Shown in pieces: positions 1 to 5,866 of a stretch of DNA of 9,482 nucleotides; the first letter of the stretch is position 1; each line of letters opens with the position of its first letter. The stretch covers positions 1-9,482 of the forward strand of contig JBBAFB010000089.1 in NCBI GenBank assembly GCA_041655595.1. The letters run 5' to 3'. Position numbers and translations under genes: made by a program. The DNA comes from JBBAFB01 sp041655595. Its GTDB lineage: Bacteria; Bacillota; DULZ01. The notes beneath the pieces were generated by a model, which did no database searches, was not told the origin of the DNA, and saw only the letters and a list, made by a program, of their open reading frames with translations.

Positions 1-1164
1 AATGTGATTATCCTTAAATCTGAAAATCCTACGATTCAGTTCGATCCTGAGGAGGCTGAAGATTTAATTGAAAGAGTTACCGGCCTCAACTTTGCCACCC
101 CGGTAGTCAAAACAGAGCAGGCTATCCGCTGGCGCCGAACTAGGGGCAATGCGGAGATTTTGGGGGTAAACAGTCAGTTTCCCTATATAAGGGACCAGGA
201 TATTGTTTCAGGGCACTTTTTCACCACTTGGCACGTGGAACAACGCTCCCCGGTGGCAGTCCTGGGCTATAATGTGGCTCAGGGGTTGATGGGAGGCAGA
301 AGCCCCGTGGGGCAAACCTTTACCTTAGAGGGGTTTACCTTTAGGATCGCGGGGGTTTTGGCTCCGAAGGGCCCAGGGCAAGCAGAAGGGATAGATGATT
401 TGATCGTGATTCCCTACACTACTGCTCTAAAATTAACCAAGGAAAAGAAAGTGGATGAGATTTGGGCCAAGGCAGAATCTGCCCAAGCGGCGGATCTAGC
501 CCTGGTGCAAATGGGCAGGATTTATAAGAGGAAGTTGGGGCTGGATCAAAATGCCCCCACCTTTACTCCTCCTGGTGAGGGAGAAGGCGAAGTGCCCGGT
601 GATGGGGGCATGCCTATGCCCATGCCTATGGCGGGTGTATCGGTGGTAGCCAAAGAGGTTGCCGCTGATCCCTGGGGAGATACGGGTGGTCAACAGGATA
701 TTCCGGGTATTAGTACCGGCAAAGATTTAATCACCATCACCAACCTCAACCAATTGGTAGAAGAAGCAGACCAAGCCAACAGAGTGATGACCTTGCTCTT
801 GGGGGGAATTGCAGCAGTATCCCTCTTGGTGGGGGGCTTGGGAATTATGAATATTATGCTGGTAGCAGTGACGGAAAGAACTAAAGAAATTGGGGTGAGA
901 CGGGCCATTGGCGCCAAACAAGGAGATTTGTTGACCCAGTTCTTGTTGGAAGCCCTTTACTTAAGCGGTATCGGTGCCATAGCGGGAGTAGCGGCGGGTA
1001 TCTGGGGTGTTAGCTTATTTGGCCAATACGGCTTCGAAACAGCAGTCAGTATCCAGGCCATCCAGATTTCCACCCTGGTAGCCATGGGTGCAGGATTACT
1101 ATTCGGCGTCTACCCGGCCATTTCAGCTTCCTCAGTACCACCGGTAGAAGCATTGCGCCGCTAA
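1..1164 (+). CDS. ABC transporter permease, MacB/FtsX family (5'-truncated by window edge)
   Basis: This is the C-terminal 387 residues of an integral membrane permease; the reading frame is open at base 1, so the true start, first transmembrane helix and early extracytoplasmic domain lie outside the window. The GTG at base 4 is internal. Residues (counted from that GTG) 1-180 fit the MacB-type periplasmic core domain. Residues 261-286, 313-338 and 355-375 are three hydrophobic helices of an FtsX domain, and the EIGVRRAIGA segment (295-304) after the first of these is the typical cytoplasmic coupling stretch that contacts the ATPase. The family acts with a MacB-like ATPase and often an adaptor to export peptides, lipids or drugs by mechanotransmission; the partners are presumably upstream. 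Oddity: residues 186-230 are a Gly/Pro/Glu-rich insert with MPMPMPM at 203-209. The family call is firm; the substrate is unknown. Confidence 0.9.
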   Translation, partial: NVIILKSENPTIQFDPEEAEDLIERVTGLNFATPVVKTEQAIRWRRTRGNAEILGVNSQFPYIRDQDIVSGHFFTTWHVEQRSPVAVLGYNVAQGLMGGRSPVGQTFTLEGFTFRIAGVLAPKGPGQAEGIDDLIVIPYTTALKLTKEKKVDEIWAKAESAQAADLALVQMGRIYKRKLGLDQNAPTFTPPGEGEGEVPGDGGMPMPMPMAGVSVVAKEVAADPWGDTGGQQDIPGISTGKDLITITNLNQLVEEADQANRVMTLLLGGIAAVSLLVGGLGIMNIMLVAVTERTKEIGVRRAIGAKQGDLLTQFLLEALYLSGIGAIAGVAAGIWGVSLFGQYGFETAVSIQAIQISTLVAMGAGLLFGVYPAISASSVPPVEALRR

Positions 1165-1179
1165 GCGGCGCAATGCTTT
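1149..1179 (+). terminator. Intrinsic terminator-like hairpin over the permease stop codon
   Basis: A perfect 13-bp GC-rich stem (1149-1161 with 1165-1177) has the permease TAA stop as its 3-nt loop. Only a short TTT follows, so termination could be weak. The arms encode the last residues of the protein. Confidence 0.65.
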
Positions 1180-1180
1180 G

Positions 1181-1221
1181 TCTAGCGATGGTCTAATGTG
1201 GTCTAACATTGTCTAACATTG
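1181..1221 (-). repeat. Decamer repeat array A (4 units, minus orientation)
   Basis: Read on the minus strand, this is four head-to-tail units of consensus CMATGTTAGA: two perfect CAATGTTAGA at 1221-1212 and 1211-1202, then CCACATTAGA and CCATCGCTAGA. The same unit recurs at 1683-1724 and 2938-3088 in plus orientation. It lies between the permease hairpin and the four-helix-bundle gene cassette. Confidence 0.8.
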
Positions 1222-1248
1222 CTTGCATGTGATTCTTTTGGGTAAAGT

Positions 1249-1292
1249 AAAACAACAACCGAAAGCCCTTGGCCTATTGGTTGTTGTTTTTT
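1249..1292. terminator. Bidirectional terminator between permease and four-helix-bundle genes
   Basis: A 12-bp perfect stem (1249-1260 AAAACAACAACC with 1279-1290) encloses an 18-nt loop. The plus strand ends in a run of six T (1287-1292), a good intrinsic terminator for rightward transcription. On the minus strand the stem ends in TTTT and serves the leftward gene, whose TAG stop (1276-1274) lies in the loop. Confidence 0.7.
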
Positions 1293-1636
1293 AATGCATT
1301 AATAAAGTTACTAATTTTTACAGAAAGAATTTTTGCGTTTTTAATAAAGTCATCATATTCCACTTGGTTTATATATTTCAGTTCCAAAGAGATTTCCATT
1401 TGACATATTAGTTCCATTAACGAGCCATAGGAGATACTGAGGAAATGAATTTTTTCTTTATCACTATATCTACTAACCCCTTCAACTATGTTGGATGGTA
1501 CAGAAATGGCAGCTCTATTCATTTGTTGTATAAGAACAAACTTTTCCTCACTAGGAAACTTTTTAATCAGCTGATAATTTTTTTTAACAAGATCCTTGGC
1601 CAAATGATAAATTTCCAACTTCTGAAATCTAAACAT
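1274..1636 (-). CDS. Four-helix-bundle protein, 23S rRNA intervening-sequence (S23) family
   Basis: This 120-residue protein belongs to the family first seen in 23S rRNA intervening sequences. Its motifs are FQKLEIYHLAKDLVKKNY at the N-terminus, RAAISVPSNIVEG (41-53) and SISYGSLMELICQMEIS (68-84), and it is mostly helical with no enzyme motif. The molecular role of the family is not established; related bundle proteins act as nucleic-acid-binding accessories. The ATG at 1636 is preferred over an in-frame upstream start at 1672 because GGAGGT lies at 1646-1641, 4 bases ahead, and the family motif begins right at MFRFQKL. The stop sits in a hairpin loop. There is no rRNA here; the gene is a stand-alone copy between inverted decamer arrays. 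No clear sigma-A promoter was found upstream. The family call is strong. Confidence 0.88.
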   Translation of the reverse strand: MFRFQKLEIYHLAKDLVKKNYQLIKKFPSEEKFVLIQQMNRAAISVPSNIVEGVSRYSDKEKIHFLSISYGSLMELICQMEISLELKYINQVEYDDFIKNAKILSVKISNFINALKNNNQ

Positions 1637-1645
1637 ATCCACCTC

Positions 1646-1680
1646 CAAAAAAGCCACAAAGAAATACCCCAAAAGGTTTT
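1646..1680 (-). repeat. Leader repeat, copy 1 (upstream of four-helix-bundle gene)
   Basis: Read on the minus strand from 1680, this matches the plus strand from 2780 at 30 of 35 positions, the first 18 (1680-1663) being identical. It lies directly between decamer array B and the ribosome binding site of the four-helix-bundle gene, so it is part of that gene's leader. Confidence 0.7.
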
Positions 1681-1682
1681 AG

Positions 1683-1724
1683 CCATGTTAGACAATGTTA
1701 GACCATTATTAGACAACTACTAGA
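1683..1724 (+). repeat. Decamer repeat array B (4 units, plus orientation)
   Basis: Units are CCATGTTAGA, CAATGTTAGA, CCATTATTAGA and CAACTACTAGA, consecutive and 10-11 bp each. It is inverted relative to array A at 1181-1221 and has the same orientation as the long array at 2938-3088. It abuts the degV terminator hairpin at 1725. Confidence 0.8.
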
Positions 1725-1757
1725 TGTTTTTTAAAAGCTATTGCTTTTTAAAAAACA
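1725..1757 (-). terminator. Hairpin at the degV 3' end
   Basis: An AT-rich stem (1725-1738 with 1743-1757, one bulged base) has a TATT loop. The degV TAG stop (1740-1738) lies at the loop edge. T-runs lie within the arms, but none follows on the minus strand, so it may be a weak terminator or an mRNA-end stabiliser. Confidence 0.45.
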
Positions 1758-2595
1758 TCAACCCAATCGTTCCCGGCCCGCAATGACTGGAAATTACACT
1801 TCCTGCTTCCGCCGAAATTATTCTGGCTTTGGGGTAGCGCTCCTTGATCCGTTTTATCATTGATTTAACTTCCCTATCACAATCAGCACCGGGAACAGCT
1901 ATGTAGTTAAAATCAATTTGATCCTCATTGGCAACAATATAGTCCATTAAGCGGTCCTGGATTTTTCTGTTGCCGCCCCGGATTTTATCCTTGACAATAA
2001 TTTGTCCTTCTTCCATGGTCAGCACGGGGTGGATTTTCAACATGCCCGCCATCAAATGTTGCAGTCCGGTGCAGCGTCCCCCTTTGTAGAGGTAATCCAT
2101 CGTGTCAACAGCAAAATAAGTTTCCAAATTAGCCCTTTGCTTCTCAACCATTTCTACCAGTTCCTTAAAGGGCATGCCCTGCTCTGCCAGCTCGGCAGCA
2201 TAGAGGACTAAGAGGCCAATGCCCGTAGATAGGTTGAGGCTGTCAATAATTTCAATCCTATCCGTGGGGAATTCCGACGCGGCAATGGTGGCTGATTGCA
2301 CCGTAGCCGATAGGGGGGACGAAAGGCAAATGCAAATTACATCTTGATCCTCATCAATGAGTTTTTTAAAAATCTCACTAAAATTTTCCGGGGTTGGAGC
2401 CGCTGTTTGAGGCATGGCGCCTGTTTTGGATACCCTTTTAAAAATGGCCCGATTATCAATATCCACTCCATCGGCAAAAAACTCCTCCCCAAAACGGACA
2501 TAAAGGGGCACAGTTTCAATTTGGTGTTTTTCTTTTAGTTCCAAAGGCAGGTCACTGGTGCTGTCAGTTACTATCCGAATTTTACGCAAAATCAT
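1738..2595 (-). CDS. DegV family fatty-acid-binding protein
   Basis: This is a 285-residue, full-length soluble DegV-family protein. The family binds a fatty acid and in Firmicutes serves as the FakB-type carrier that presents fatty acid to the FakA kinase for phospholipid synthesis; whether this copy does so is inference, as no fakA is nearby. Visible landmarks (numbered from the GTG at 2598) are IVTDSTSDLP (9-18), TAAPTPENF (65-73), LSSPLSATVQSA (92-103), YLYKGGRCTGLQ (169-180, the usual YLxKGGRI region with Cys-Thr) and SSHCGPGTIGLMF (270-282), where Cys replaces the common T/V before GPG. The ATG at 2595 or the GTG just before it (2598) could be the start; the binding site is poor (GGG only). 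An extended -10 promoter lies upstream. The gene stands alone, convergent with the permease. Confidence 0.92.
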   Translation of the reverse strand: MILRKIRIVTDSTSDLPLELKEKHQIETVPLYVRFGEEFFADGVDIDNRAIFKRVSKTGAMPQTAAPTPENFSEIFKKLIDEDQDVICICLSSPLSATVQSATIAASEFPTDRIEIIDSLNLSTGIGLLVLYAAELAEQGMPFKELVEMVEKQRANLETYFAVDTMDYLYKGGRCTGLQHLMAGMLKIHPVLTMEEGQIIVKDKIRGGNRKIQDRLMDYIVANEDQIDFNYIAVPGADCDREVKSMIKRIKERYPKARIISAEAGSVISSHCGPGTIGLMFFKKQ

Positions 2596-2621
2596 CACCC
2601 AAATTCTAGTTTTTGCTTTAT

Positions 2622-2650
2622 ATTATAGCATTGAAAAGAGTAACTTAAAA
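2622..2650 (-). promoter_or_regulatory. Putative sigma-A promoter of degV
   Basis: On the minus strand an extended -10, TGCTATAAT (2630-2622), has a weak -35-like TTTTAA/TTTAAG at 2650-2644, giving a 16-17 bp spacer. The start of transcription would be near 2615, about 20 bases before the degV start codon. The -10 is convincing; the -35 is poor. Confidence 0.55.
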
Positions 2651-2698
2651 GACCAAAAAACCACTGGCAAGGGTCATCGAAATAATTTCTCACATCTT

Positions 2699-2730
2699 AG
2701 GCAGGTAAAACCACGCCTTTGTCGAAAATA
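2699..2730 (+). promoter_or_regulatory. Small hairpin followed by a Spo0A-box-like TTTGTCGAA
   Basis: AGGC-A-GGT (2699-2706) pairs imperfectly with ACC-AC-GCCT (2710-2718). The hairpin's last base overlaps TTTGTCGAAAATA (2718-2730), which contains TGTCGAA, the core of the 0A box bound by the sporulation regulator Spo0A. It lies about 120 bp upstream of degV and 370 bp upstream of the ligase gene. A 7-base core can occur by chance, so this is a weak call. Confidence 0.25.
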
Positions 2731-2779
2731 TCTAGAACGAGAACAGCAAGAGAGTTGGAAAGCCGGAAGGTTGGGAAGG

Positions 2780-2814
2780 AAAACCTTTTGGGGTATTCCT
2801 TTAGGGTCTTTTTG
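2780..2814 (+). repeat. Leader repeat, copy 2 (without a gene)
   Basis: This is an inverted copy of 1646-1680, with 18 identical bases (2780-2797 against 1680-1663) and 30 of 35 overall. In copy 1 the sequence leads into a ribosome binding site and the four-helix-bundle gene; here it runs into a REP-type palindrome instead. Confidence 0.7.
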
Positions 2815-2936
2815 CATGCCCTTATGCATGAGATCCTTCATTCCGCTTCGCTACATTCAGGATGACACTAAAGTAAAGGCCCCTCCCCAACGTCACCCTG
2901 AACGAAGTGAAGGGTCTCATGCAGAATCACATGCAA
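2812..2936. repeat. REP-type double palindrome (BIME-like)
   Basis: Two inverted REP-like units, 2830-2867 (minus) and 2891-2920 (plus), share a core like GTCAYCCTGAA...GAAGGRTCTCATGC. Outer arms pair: GCATGAGA (2826-2833) with TCTCATGC (2915-2922), and TTGCATG (2812-2818) with CATGCAA (2930-2936). The whole block could fold into one long stem. An open frame across it gives the HPERSEGS peptide often mis-annotated from such repeats; it is not a gene. Confidence 0.8.
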
Positions 2937-2948
2937 GCAATGTTAGAC
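2924..2948 (+). repeat. 25-bp perfect inverted repeat partner of 1211-1235
   Basis: Bases 2924-2948 are the exact reverse complement of 1211-1235. The shared sequence starts GAATCACATGCAAG and continues into the first decamer. It marks the junction where each cassette meets its decamer array. Confidence 0.85.
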
Positions 2949-3088
2949 CAACTAAACCACCCTTAGACAATGTTAGACCATGCTTGGCCACACTAGACCA
3001 TCCTAAGCAATGTTAGACCATATTTGACACCGCCCAACCATAGTTAGCCATGCTTTAGCCACCTTAGACAATGTTAGACCACGCTAAA
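2938..3088 (+). repeat. Long decamer array C (about 15 units) before the polysaccharide operon
   Basis: The 151 bases divide without gaps into 15 units of 9-11 bp, consensus CCATGTTAGA. Units 1, 4, 8 and 14 are the identical CAATGTTAGA; the others vary, e.g. CCATGCTTGG, CCACACTAGA and CCATAGTTAG. The near-10-bp period equals about one helical turn. The array ends only 3 bases before the ribosome binding site of the ligase gene, so it forms most of that gene's leader or promoter region. No good sigma-A promoter pair is visible in it. Confidence 0.8.
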
Positions 3089-3101
3089 AAGGAGTGTTAC
3101 C

Positions 3102-5825
3102 GTGCAAAAACAATCAATCAGCCAAGCTTCCCCTTGGTTTCTTATATCCTTTATCCTGCTAGCGGGAATCATCTTCTTTCCTCCCTATTTTAGAGGACTC
3201 TTTTTCCCAACGGAACAAATTATCACCTTAATCATAGCCCTAACGGCCTTTATAGCCGCCTGGGTCTGGAAAACCAAGGAAGGGCAAATCAACCTTTTTC
3301 GTACGCCGATGGATTACTTGGCTCTGGCCTTAGTATTGGCCTACCTGGTAGCAATCATCGGCGCCGCTAACTATCGTCTGGCGGTTCAGGGTTTTATCAA
3401 AACTACCTTGTTCTTTTTAGTTTACTGGCTGGCAGGAGAACTATCTCAAAAAGAATCTTGGAGAAAAATAATACTTACTACCCTCTACTTAACAGGAGTA
3501 GGCGTAGCCCTGGCCGGCTTGGGTGCCGCTTTGGGCGTGTTAGATCTTACAGATGGTTTTGTGGGTGATCGTATCTACTCCACTATCCAATACCCCAACA
3601 CCCTAGCAGTTTATCTGCTGGCTATTAGCTTTATCGGCTTTTATCTATGGGCGACCAGCAATAAATGGCTGCAATTTGCCTTTGTGGCGGGGAACTATGC
3701 TATGTTTATGGCCTTTTTGGGGACTAACTCCCGGGGAGGATTACTGATAGCCGCCGTTATGATTCCTATTTTTCTGATCGGACTAGCCAAAGAACACCGG
3801 GTCTGGATTTTACTCAGCCTAATTTTCACCGGTGCGGGGACAATGGCGGGCAGCTATAAATTCATTCCCAGTATTGTAGCTAAAAACCCCGGTCAGGCCT
3901 GGCTCTTTTTAGGCTTGGGACTGGCAGTGGTTCTAGTAGGTCAAGGGTTATTATTGCTTTCACAAAAAATATTAGGCACTAAAAAAACAGTTTTTGTTTT
4001 GCTGGGCCTGTTTGCAGTAACTGTGATTGGCGGGGGAATTTATGTTGCCAACAGGGAAGTGATTCCCAATCAAATAGTCAATTCTAACGAGTTTCACTTA
4101 TATACTAATGCCGAAGCCACCGTTAACACCGAAAAAGACGGTTGGAATAAGGTGGTCATAACCAAAATAGGGGAGTATAACTTGGTAGCTAGAACGGGCG
4201 GTTACACGGTGAAGCCGGGCGAAACCGTTACCTACACTGTCGAATTTAAGTCTGACTCCGGGGAGGCATATCCCTACCTTACCGGCTCTGTCGGTGTAGC
4301 AGAATTGGAGCAGGTAACAGGGGATATCTGGACAATTACCTGGATCAACGACAGTGAAGAGAATAGACACCAGTATATCTATTTCGGGCATAGGGGAGGG
4401 GCCAACACAGAAATCAATGATAGCTTCTATTTCAGAAACCCCACCGCTACCATAGAAGGTCTTACCCTTAGCTTTTGGGAAAAGATTATTCCCCAACAGC
4501 TGTTAATTCGTATTCAAAGTGCCCTTAAGGGTGAGGGTAGCGAGGAACGGGTTTATTGGACAAAGGAAGCCATCAATATGATTAAAATTAAGCCTTTACT
4601 AGGCTATGGCGGCGGTGGCTGGGAGGCTGCCTACCGCAGCAACCAAAGCTACAACTACTCCTCTACTCAGGTGCACAATGATTGGATTCAACTGGGGGTG
4701 GAAACGGGGCTTATCGGCCTTTTGGCCTGGTTGGGCTTTTGGCTTTTATTTGTCTTTGAAGGAATTAAACTATTATTAACTAATAAAGGTAGTAATCGCA
4801 GCCTTATTTGGGCTTTAGTGGCCGGGGCCGTAGTTATCGGCGGTCACGCCTTTTTAGATTTTGACTTGGCCCTTGGTGCGGTCGCTATTGCTCTTTGGCT
4901 TAATTTTGGTATAGTGAGAGGTCTAGTGTCTGCTAGAATCACCCCGGAACTGGAGAAAACCTTAACCAGACAGCAAAAGAAAAAAGGCTACAAGCCAAAG
5001 GTAAACCCAATACCCTTGCTGCTGGTAACCGCAATCTCGCTGATGTTGATTGCCAGCTCCATTTCTCTGTTGATAGGGGGGAGTTATGGAAGTAAAGCAG
5101 TGGCAGCTATTCAAAATGAAGGGGATGGTCAAGCCGGGCTAGCCTACTTTCTAAAAGCCGGTCAATTTGACCCCTTTGAAGGGGCCTACAATACGGATGC
5201 AGGGCGCCTGGCTATGATCTTCGGAGATATGAAAACAGGCTTTAAACTAATGGAGCAGGCTGCTAAAAAGGATTCCTACAACTATCAAATGCACTTTAAT
5301 TTAGCGGAGGCCTATTGGCAACAGGATGATTTGGCAAAAGCCTTAGGGGCTGCAGAAACAGCCCGGTGGTGTGCCCCCTTGGTACAGTATACTAATAACA
5401 CCATCGCCAGAATGTACGCACTGACTGGAATTCGCTATCTAGAGGAAGGAAACAAAATGGAAGCGGATCAGGTCTTTAAGAAGGTGATGGCCATGCCGGA
5501 GCAATTTGAAACTTATTTTGACAGTTTAGCTAAAGGTGTGCAAGAATTGTGGAGCCCGGCAGATAGGTTGAAAATTGACGGAGAATTGGGCCTTAGCCTA
5601 GCTATTGCCGAATACTTTTATGGGCTTTATGATCGGGCAGAAGCCCACTTGGCACCAGCTCTTGATAACGAAAACACCAAGGTCGAGGCCACCCTTTGGC
5701 TGGCAGTTATCAAAGAACGCCAGGGCAACAGAAGCGAATCCTGGGATCTGTTGGCAGAAGTAGAAGCAATGGATGAAAATATTGCACAAAACTATGATAC
5801 AATCCTAGGATTGCCAGAAATCTAA
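3102..5825 (+). CDS. O-antigen ligase/polymerase family membrane protein with C-terminal TPR-like domain
   Basis: This 907-residue polytopic protein starts at GTG 3102, with GGAG at 3091-3094. About nine hydrophobic helices span residues 12-315. After a beta-rich segment (about 318-457) the family core continues: STQVHNDWIQLGVETGLIGLLAW (521-543) with the HND motif, a further helix pair at 568-606 with GHAFLDFD at 581-588, and a last helix at 636-660. TNSRGG (208-213) is the conserved arginine loop of Wzy/WaaL proteins. Residues 665-900 are soluble, helical and repeat-like (e.g. AYFLKAGQFDPFEGAY, MHFNLAEAYWQQDDLAKALGAAETA), consistent with tetratricopeptide repeats facing outside. Such proteins join or polymerise undecaprenyl-linked glycans at the membrane surface. 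With the Wzz gene 41 bases downstream it probably assembles an extracellular or wall polysaccharide. Ligase versus polymerase cannot be decided from sequence. Confidence 0.88.
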   Translation: MQKQSISQASPWFLISFILLAGIIFFPPYFRGLFFPTEQIITLIIALTAFIAAWVWKTKEGQINLFRTPMDYLALALVLAYLVAIIGAANYRLAVQGFIKTTLFFLVYWLAGELSQKESWRKIILTTLYLTGVGVALAGLGAALGVLDLTDGFVGDRIYSTIQYPNTLAVYLLAISFIGFYLWATSNKWLQFAFVAGNYAMFMAFLGTNSRGGLLIAAVMIPIFLIGLAKEHRVWILLSLIFTGAGTMAGSYKFIPSIVAKNPGQAWLFLGLGLAVVLVGQGLLLLSQKILGTKKTVFVLLGLFAVTVIGGGIYVANREVIPNQIVNSNEFHLYTNAEATVNTEKDGWNKVVITKIGEYNLVARTGGYTVKPGETVTYTVEFKSDSGEAYPYLTGSVGVAELEQVTGDIWTITWINDSEENRHQYIYFGHRGGANTEINDSFYFRNPTATIEGLTLSFWEKIIPQQLLIRIQSALKGEGSEERVYWTKEAINMIKIKPLLGYGGGGWEAAYRSNQSYNYSSTQVHNDWIQLGVETGLIGLLAWLGFWLLFVFEGIKLLLTNKGSNRSLIWALVAGAVVIGGHAFLDFDLALGAVAIALWLNFGIVRGLVSARITPELEKTLTRQQKKKGYKPKVNPIPLLLVTAISLMLIASSISLLIGGSYGSKAVAAIQNEGDGQAGLAYFLKAGQFDPFEGAYNTDAGRLAMIFGDMKTGFKLMEQAAKKDSYNYQMHFNLAEAYWQQDDLAKALGAAETARWCAPLVQYTNNTIARMYALTGIRYLEEGNKMEADQVFKKVMAMPEQFETYFDSLAKGVQELWSPADRLKIDGELGLSLAIAEYFYGLYDRAEAHLAPALDNENTKVEATLWLAVIKERQGNRSESWDLLAEVEAMDENIAQNYDTILGLPEI

Positions 5826-5866
5826 CAATTGCCAAACGGTTATTAAACAGCAAAGGAGGAAAAACT

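Larger units (their letters stand above)
1191..1714 (-). other. Inverted-repeat-bounded cassette carrying the four-helix-bundle gene
   Basis: Bases 1199-1219 and 1685-1705 are a perfect 21-bp inverted repeat. Outside it, 1191-1197 (GTCTAAT) and 1708-1714 (ATTAGAC) extend the match after a small internal mismatch. The only gene between the arms is an IVS/S23-family protein. Intervening sequences of 23S rRNA have complementary ends that fold into a stem around such a gene, so this resembles a free-standing version. That reading is inference; the arms are also simply oppositely oriented decamer arrays. Confidence 0.45.

Noticed and set aside
1445..1723. 92-codon plus-strand frame opposite the four-helix-bundle gene
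   Set aside because: It is the antisense shadow of a well-recognised family and ends in the decamer array.
2558..3016. 152-codon plus-strand open frame across the degV promoter, REP palindrome and decamers
   Set aside because: It has no ribosome binding site, it starts antisense to degV, and it contains the HPERSEGS peptide typical of translated REP repeats followed by translated decamers.
3024..3029. Perfect TTGACA as a -35 box for the ligase gene
   Set aside because: No -10-like hexamer lies 16-18 bases downstream, and the sequence is a variant of the decamer unit.
2938..3088. CRISPR array
   Set aside because: The unit is only about 10 bp with no spacers and no cas genes; it is a degenerate tandem repeat.
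4098..4496. 132-codon minus-strand frame inside the ligase gene
   Set aside because: It is an antisense shadow with no recognisable domain or ribosome binding site.
5800..5813. Perfect 14-bp palindrome CAATCCTAGGATTG near the ligase gene end
   Set aside because: It lies in coding sequence with no loop or T-run and no second copy noticed, so chance is likely.
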